Below are positions 7,579 to 10,104 of a stretch of DNA of 10,104 bases, piece after piece. The stretch spans positions 1-10,104 of the forward strand of contig JAUWQC010000024.1 of NCBI GenBank assembly GCA_030611285.1, in the 5' to 3' direction. Each line of letters starts with the position of its first letter. Positions within the stretch are counted from its first letter, which is position 1. The notes under the pieces were generated by a model. The model was not told where the DNA came from, did no database searches, and saw only the letters and a list, made by a program, of their open reading frames with translations. Position numbers and translations under genes: made by a program. This DNA comes from a bacterium. Lineage in GTDB: Bacteria; Actinomycetota; Humimicrobiia; Humimicrobiales; Humimicrobiaceae.

Positions 7579-9582
7579 TCAGTCCGGATAAGATAACCTC
7601 CATACGATAAAAGGATATTCTTCATAAACAGTACGAAGATACTCTGGCATAAGCACATCGACCACTGTGGGATATTTTCGCCTATCACCGTAAATATTCC
7701 TCCATCGGCGTTGGTTAAAAACGAGATGAGTAATTCCCGCTTTCTTTAATCCTGCCAAAACTGCCTCAGTAGTCTGAACACGCCCAAGTTCAACTGATTT
7801 TACATAGGGATAATCGCAATAAAAAGTTAGTCCCTCATTTAACATCCACACTTTTGTCTCGGGAGGTGAATTCTCATTGATATACTTAAAAACAGCGTAG
7901 GTCTCCTCTGTTCCCAGGATATACCCTTCTTGAGATTTTAGACCAGCAAAAACTAACATCCGTTGGCAAGCCTTATCCAAACCCCCAGGAGCTAAATAGA
8001 TTATCTGAAACAAGAATGTCAAAATAAGAACTACATAAAAACAGCGTTTGAAAAATTTATTGAAACCGGATATATGCTCTATCATATAACCAACCATTAT
8101 CCCTGATAAGGGCAAAATAGGCATTATGTAACGTGGGACAGGGGCAGATACAGCCCAAAAAATAAAATATGCCGCCGAATAGAAAAACATAAACTTTATC
8201 AGTCTGCTTCTGCGAAAGCGAGGAAAAAGAAAAAGAGGCAGGAAAGCCAAAAAAACTATACCTATAATGCCATAACCATGAAATTTGCCACCATGTATAC
8301 TCATGTCCCAGGAAAGAGAGATAATTCTTCGGGGAAGAGAAATATCAAAAGCAAAGGCAGGTTGAGAAATTCCCAGATTAAAGAATCCTGATGCCCATAT
8401 TCCTTTGATTGCTCGCCAGAATCTGAATAAATAACCCTGCCACATATCCAGGATGGAATACACTCCAATAAAATAAGCTCTCATATACCAGAAGCTGCCT
8501 ATCAGTCCTCCTAAGCCAAGAAAAATGAAGAAATCTCTGGTTACTCTCCAAAATTTCTCTTTTCTTACAAACCAACCACCCAGTAAAATACCTAAGGGTA
8601 AAATAGCCACCAATGGTGCTCCCGCATATTTAGAACCCAGAGCTAAACCACTGATTACTGCCGATATTAAAAGCCAGCCCTTTTTCCCCGAGCTAACCCA
8701 ATTAACAAGAGCATAAAAGGCAAAAAAAACATAAAAAGTAAGCCCCAAATCTACATAGGCAGTGGTAGACATAAGAGCTACCATGGGTACCGTATAAAAA
8801 ATGGCTGCTGAAACTAACCCTACCCGGTGAAAAAAATACCTCTTTCCTAAAGAGTACACTCCCACTGCCGTCAAAAGGCCAAAAGCAAAGTGAATGAGTT
8901 GTGCCAAAATAGCATCTTTAAGGAACATCGCCATTCCGTAAAGAATGCCCACATTAAACGGCTGAGCCCACTGAGCAAAATTAATATAAGGAATACTTGC
9001 CAGGCGATGAAGACGATTCCATTCCTTGGCTTTGGCTAGATGTTCACCTAAACTATCCGCACCGGAGGGCAGAACCGATGCTCCCGTCAGGTTAAAAAAT
9101 ATCTGGAGGGCTAAAATTAAAAGCAAAATTATTTCTATGGAAGGCATCTTTAAGATAGCCGAAGCTTTGAATTTGGTCTTTATCTGACCAATAATATTTC
9201 CTATCTCATCATAAGTTAGAATAAACATTCCTACAAAAAATAAGTTGATAACCCATCTATTTAATAGGCCTGCCAGACCAAACCCAATCACCGCATAAGT
9301 AATAATAGCCAGACCTATTCCCAGACCGAATAAAGAAGATTCTAAAAAAGAGCCGCCTTCAAACTTTAACCATCTAAAAATCTTCCTTCCTAAAGCAATG
9401 CTAACTAAAAGAAAAACCAAAAGAAGGAAAATCCTGAAAAGTACCTGACCTAAACTTCCCCAGAGAATACCTCCTCGGTAGAAATAAACATAGCTACTAT
9501 AGATAAATATTATCCACCCAAATATTAAAAACCACATTCCCCTCTGTAGAAATTTTCTAATTATAAGCATTGCTAGATTCAT
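7579..9582 (-). CDS. GT-C glycosyltransferase, GT39/ArnT-like, with C-terminal soluble domain
   Basis: This large membrane protein of 667 residues with about 14 hydrophobic segments probably transfers sugar from a polyprenyl-phosphate donor on the outer face of the membrane. Four extra hydrophobic segments (about 17-125) precede the GT-C core. The core starts at the helix 148-165, followed by LPSGADSLGEHLAKAKEW (171-188) with D176, E180 and H181, matching the acidic/His motif of the first outer loop in GT39-like enzymes. Also typical are TTAYVDLGLTFYVFF (273-287), LALGSKYAGAP (313-323) and RYIMPILPLSG (484-494). Residues about 545-667 form a soluble domain (YAVFKYINENSPPETKVWML, then AGITHLVFNQ), common at the C-terminus of such enzymes. 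An in-frame TAG lies directly before the ATG at 9582, so the frame cannot extend upstream. The nearest AGGAA is 14 bases away, a weak SD. It is the first gene after the predicted promoter. Confidence 0.83.
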   Translation of the reverse strand: MNLAMLIIRKFLQRGMWFLIFGWIIFIYSSYVYFYRGGILWGSLGQVLFRIFLLLVFLLVSIALGRKIFRWLKFEGGSFLESSLFGLGIGLAIITYAVIGFGLAGLLNRWVINLFFVGMFILTYDEIGNIIGQIKTKFKASAILKMPSIEIILLLILALQIFFNLTGASVLPSGADSLGEHLAKAKEWNRLHRLASIPYINFAQWAQPFNVGILYGMAMFLKDAILAQLIHFAFGLLTAVGVYSLGKRYFFHRVGLVSAAIFYTVPMVALMSTTAYVDLGLTFYVFFAFYALVNWVSSGKKGWLLISAVISGLALGSKYAGAPLVAILPLGILLGGWFVRKEKFWRVTRDFFIFLGLGGLIGSFWYMRAYFIGVYSILDMWQGYLFRFWRAIKGIWASGFFNLGISQPAFAFDISLPRRIISLSWDMSIHGGKFHGYGIIGIVFLAFLPLFLFPRFRRSRLIKFMFFYSAAYFIFWAVSAPVPRYIMPILPLSGIMVGYMIEHISGFNKFFKRCFYVVLILTFLFQIIYLAPGGLDKACQRMLVFAGLKSQEGYILGTEETYAVFKYINENSPPETKVWMLNEGLTFYCDYPYVKSVELGRVQTTEAVLAGLKKAGITHLVFNQRRWRNIYGDRRKYPTVVDVLMPEYLRTVYEEYPFIVWRLSYPD

Positions 9583-9639
9583 CTACTTTATCGAATTTCC
9601 TGCTTAAAAATTTGCTCCTTTATGAGAATCCCCTCCCCC

Positions 9640-9655
9640 TTTCTATAGATAGAAA
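9640..9655. repeat. 16-bp palindrome in the predicted mRNA leader
   Basis: TTTCTAT and ATAGAAA form a perfect 7-bp inverted repeat with two bases between them. It lies downstream of the predicted -10 and before the GT39-like gene. The gap is too short for a good RNA hairpin, so a protein operator is the more natural reading. A purine-rich stretch follows on the minus strand (9627-9639). Confidence 0.35.
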
Positions 9656-9683
9656 ATAAAAAGAAGTTAAATATTTTGTATTA

Positions 9684-9712
9684 TTAATATCATTTTTCAT
9701 AGGTAGAGTCAA
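9684..9712 (-). promoter_or_regulatory. Predicted sigma70-like promoter of the glycan operon
   Basis: On the minus strand TTGACT (9712-9707, five of six matches to the -35 consensus) is followed after exactly 17 bases by TATTAA (9689-9684, four of six to the -10). Transcription would start near 9677 and give a leader of roughly 95 bases before the ATG at 9582. Good spacing and position support it; AT-rich DNA makes chance matches possible. Confidence 0.5.
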
Positions 9713-9750
9713 CTATCTTCCGCAGAGAGTTCTGAAAAGTCCCCTTTGGC

Positions 9751-9789
9751 TAAATAGCTAAGGATATTACCCCAGGATAGAGCTATTTA
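9751..9789. repeat. 9-bp perfect inverted repeat upstream of the promoter
   Basis: TAAATAGCT (9751-9759) and AGCTATTTA (9781-9789) are perfect inverted repeats around 21 bases. There is no T-run on either side, so it does not look like a terminator. It lies about 40 bp upstream of the predicted -35. Confidence 0.4.
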
Positions 9790-9857
9790 CCCGAGCATAT
9801 TAACTCAGAATGTGGAAGTAAAATTACCCTAATATCATTACAAGGAATACGCAGCGG

Positions 9858-9873
9858 TGTGATTTATCGCACA
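9858..9873. promoter_or_regulatory. CRP/FNR-family-like palindrome
   Basis: TGTGA-N6-GCACA matches nine of the ten fixed bases of the E. coli CRP consensus TGTGA-N6-TCACA. It lies about 145 bp upstream of the predicted -35, far for a simple class I activator. No CRP-family regulator is visible in the window, so the match is by pattern only. Confidence 0.3.
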
Positions 9874-9895
9874 TCAATTCTACATTTAACGCACA
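9862..9895. repeat. Pair of 12-bp direct repeats spaced 22 bp
   Basis: ATTTATCGCACA (9862-9873) and ATTTAACGCACA (9884-9895) agree at 11 of 12 bases. Their starts are 22 bp apart, about two helical turns, as in tandem operators for dimeric or response-regulator proteins. The first copy overlaps the CRP-like palindrome. Confidence 0.45.
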
Positions 9896-9898
9896 CCC

Positions 9899-9944
9899 CT
9901 GTTAGCTAAAACTTAATAGTCCACTTTTAAATTTTAGCTAACAG
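9899..9944. repeat. Perfect 13-bp inverted repeat
   Basis: CTGTTAGCTAAAA (9899-9911) and TTTTAGCTAACAG (9932-9944) pair perfectly around a 20-base loop. Each arm contains the palindrome TTAGCTAA. On the minus strand it overlaps the stop codon (9938-9940) of a short frame, where a terminator would lie, but no T-run follows. It could be a transcript-end hairpin, an operator, or the end repeats of a small element. Confidence 0.6.
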
Positions 9945-10039
9945 CATAACTCCCTCATCTTGATCCCGTCCCTAACTTCTTTTCTCAGTACTATCTGCAT
10001 ACTCATAAAAAGAATCTTCAAATCCAGTCCCCATTTGTC
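9938..10039 (-). pseudogene. Possible fossil 3' end of a bacterial sugar transferase gene
   Basis: The minus-strand frame reads KWGLDLKILFMSMQIVLRKE from 10036 downward and ends at TAG 9938-9940. The phrase W-x-LDLKIL followed by a hydrophobic stretch and VLR resembles the extreme C-terminus of WcaJ/PssY-type polyprenyl-phosphate sugar transferases (W-S-L-x-LDLKILL-x-T-x-x-VLR). Such an enzyme would be expected to start this kind of locus. Upstream the same frame is closed by a TAG inside the dispersed repeat (10052-10054), so no working gene remains here. The match is short and could be chance. Confidence 0.25.
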
Positions 10040-10075
10040 ATTGCGAGCCTATCGAAGACAGGCATGGCAATCTCC
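10037..10075. repeat. Dispersed GTCATTGCGAG...GGCAATCTC repeat
   Basis: The edges GTCATTGCGAG and GGCAATCTCC match a short palindromic repeat family that I recall from intergenic DNA of many bacterial genomes. An imperfect hairpin is visible: ATTGC (10040-10044) pairs with GCAAT (10067-10071) and GCCT (10047-10050) with AGGC (10060-10063) around ATCGAAGAC. A short frame crosses it on the minus strand, as often happens with these repeats, but it is not a gene. Confidence 0.6.
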
Positions 10076-10104
10076 CCTCCATTTGACTTTTTATAAAAGT
10101 AATG

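Larger units (their letters stand above)
9583..10104. other. 522-bp leader/intergenic region without an intact gene
   Basis: No reading frame here looks like a complete protein on either strand. The stretch holds, from left to right: a small palindrome (9640-9655), a sigma70-like promoter (9684-9712), an inverted repeat (9751-9789), two direct repeats overlapping a CRP-like palindrome (9858-9895), a perfect 13-bp inverted repeat (9899-9944), a short frame that may be a gene fossil (9938-10039) and a dispersed repeat (10037-10075). Such density of symmetric sites suggests regulation of the locus, a decayed gene, or both. Confidence 0.6.

Noticed and set aside
9615..9620. AAGGAG on the minus strand in the leader as the SD of a small upstream ORF
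   Set aside because: No ATG, GTG or TTG follows at a usable distance; only an ATT-initiated seven-codon frame ending in TAA would fit.
10083..10104. Plus-strand TTGACT near the right edge as a -35 box
   Set aside because: The matching -10 position falls outside the window, and TATAAA at 10092 is far too close.

Overview
The window is AT-rich and every convincing gene is on the minus strand. Shine-Dalgarno sequences, an ATGA stop/start overlap, a Wzx-type flippase and an O-antigen-ligase-like protein point to a bacterium. No ribosomal or housekeeping marker is present, so the phylum cannot be fixed. A dispersed repeat of the GTCATTGCGAG...GGCAATCTC kind, common in genomes of little-cultivated bacteria, fits an environmental bacterium, but that is inference.

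Layout in transcription order, from right to left. (1) 9583-10104 is a leader with no intact gene. It holds a degraded copy of the dispersed repeat, a short reading frame that may be the fossil 3' end of a sugar transferase, two inverted repeats, two direct repeats 22 bp apart that overlap a CRP-like palindrome, and a sigma70-like promoter at 9684-9712. (2) 7579-9582 and 6216-7541 encode two polytopic GT-C glycosyltransferases of different families. (3) 4261-6219 is coupled to the second GT-C by a 4-bp overlap. It encodes a membrane-anchored protein of four 145-residue CBM4/9-like beta-sandwich repeats, and this is the most unusual item in the window. (4) 4165-4245 holds a nested hairpin with a T-run, probably a terminator or attenuator. 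(5) 2683-4101 is a flippase, 1401-2585 a GT2-type glycosyltransferase with a methyltransferase-like tail, and 107-1354 an O-antigen polymerase/ligase-like protein.

Together these look like part of a Wzx/Wzy-type surface-glycan locus. The GT2 enzyme would add sugar on the cytoplasmic face, the flippase would export the lipid-linked glycan, and the ligase/polymerase would join or transfer it. The GT-C enzymes would add sugars from polyprenyl-phosphate donors on the outer face. The four-domain CBM-like protein could hold or present the product at the membrane. The initiating phosphoglycosyltransferase and any donor synthase are not intact in this window, so the locus probably continues outside it.
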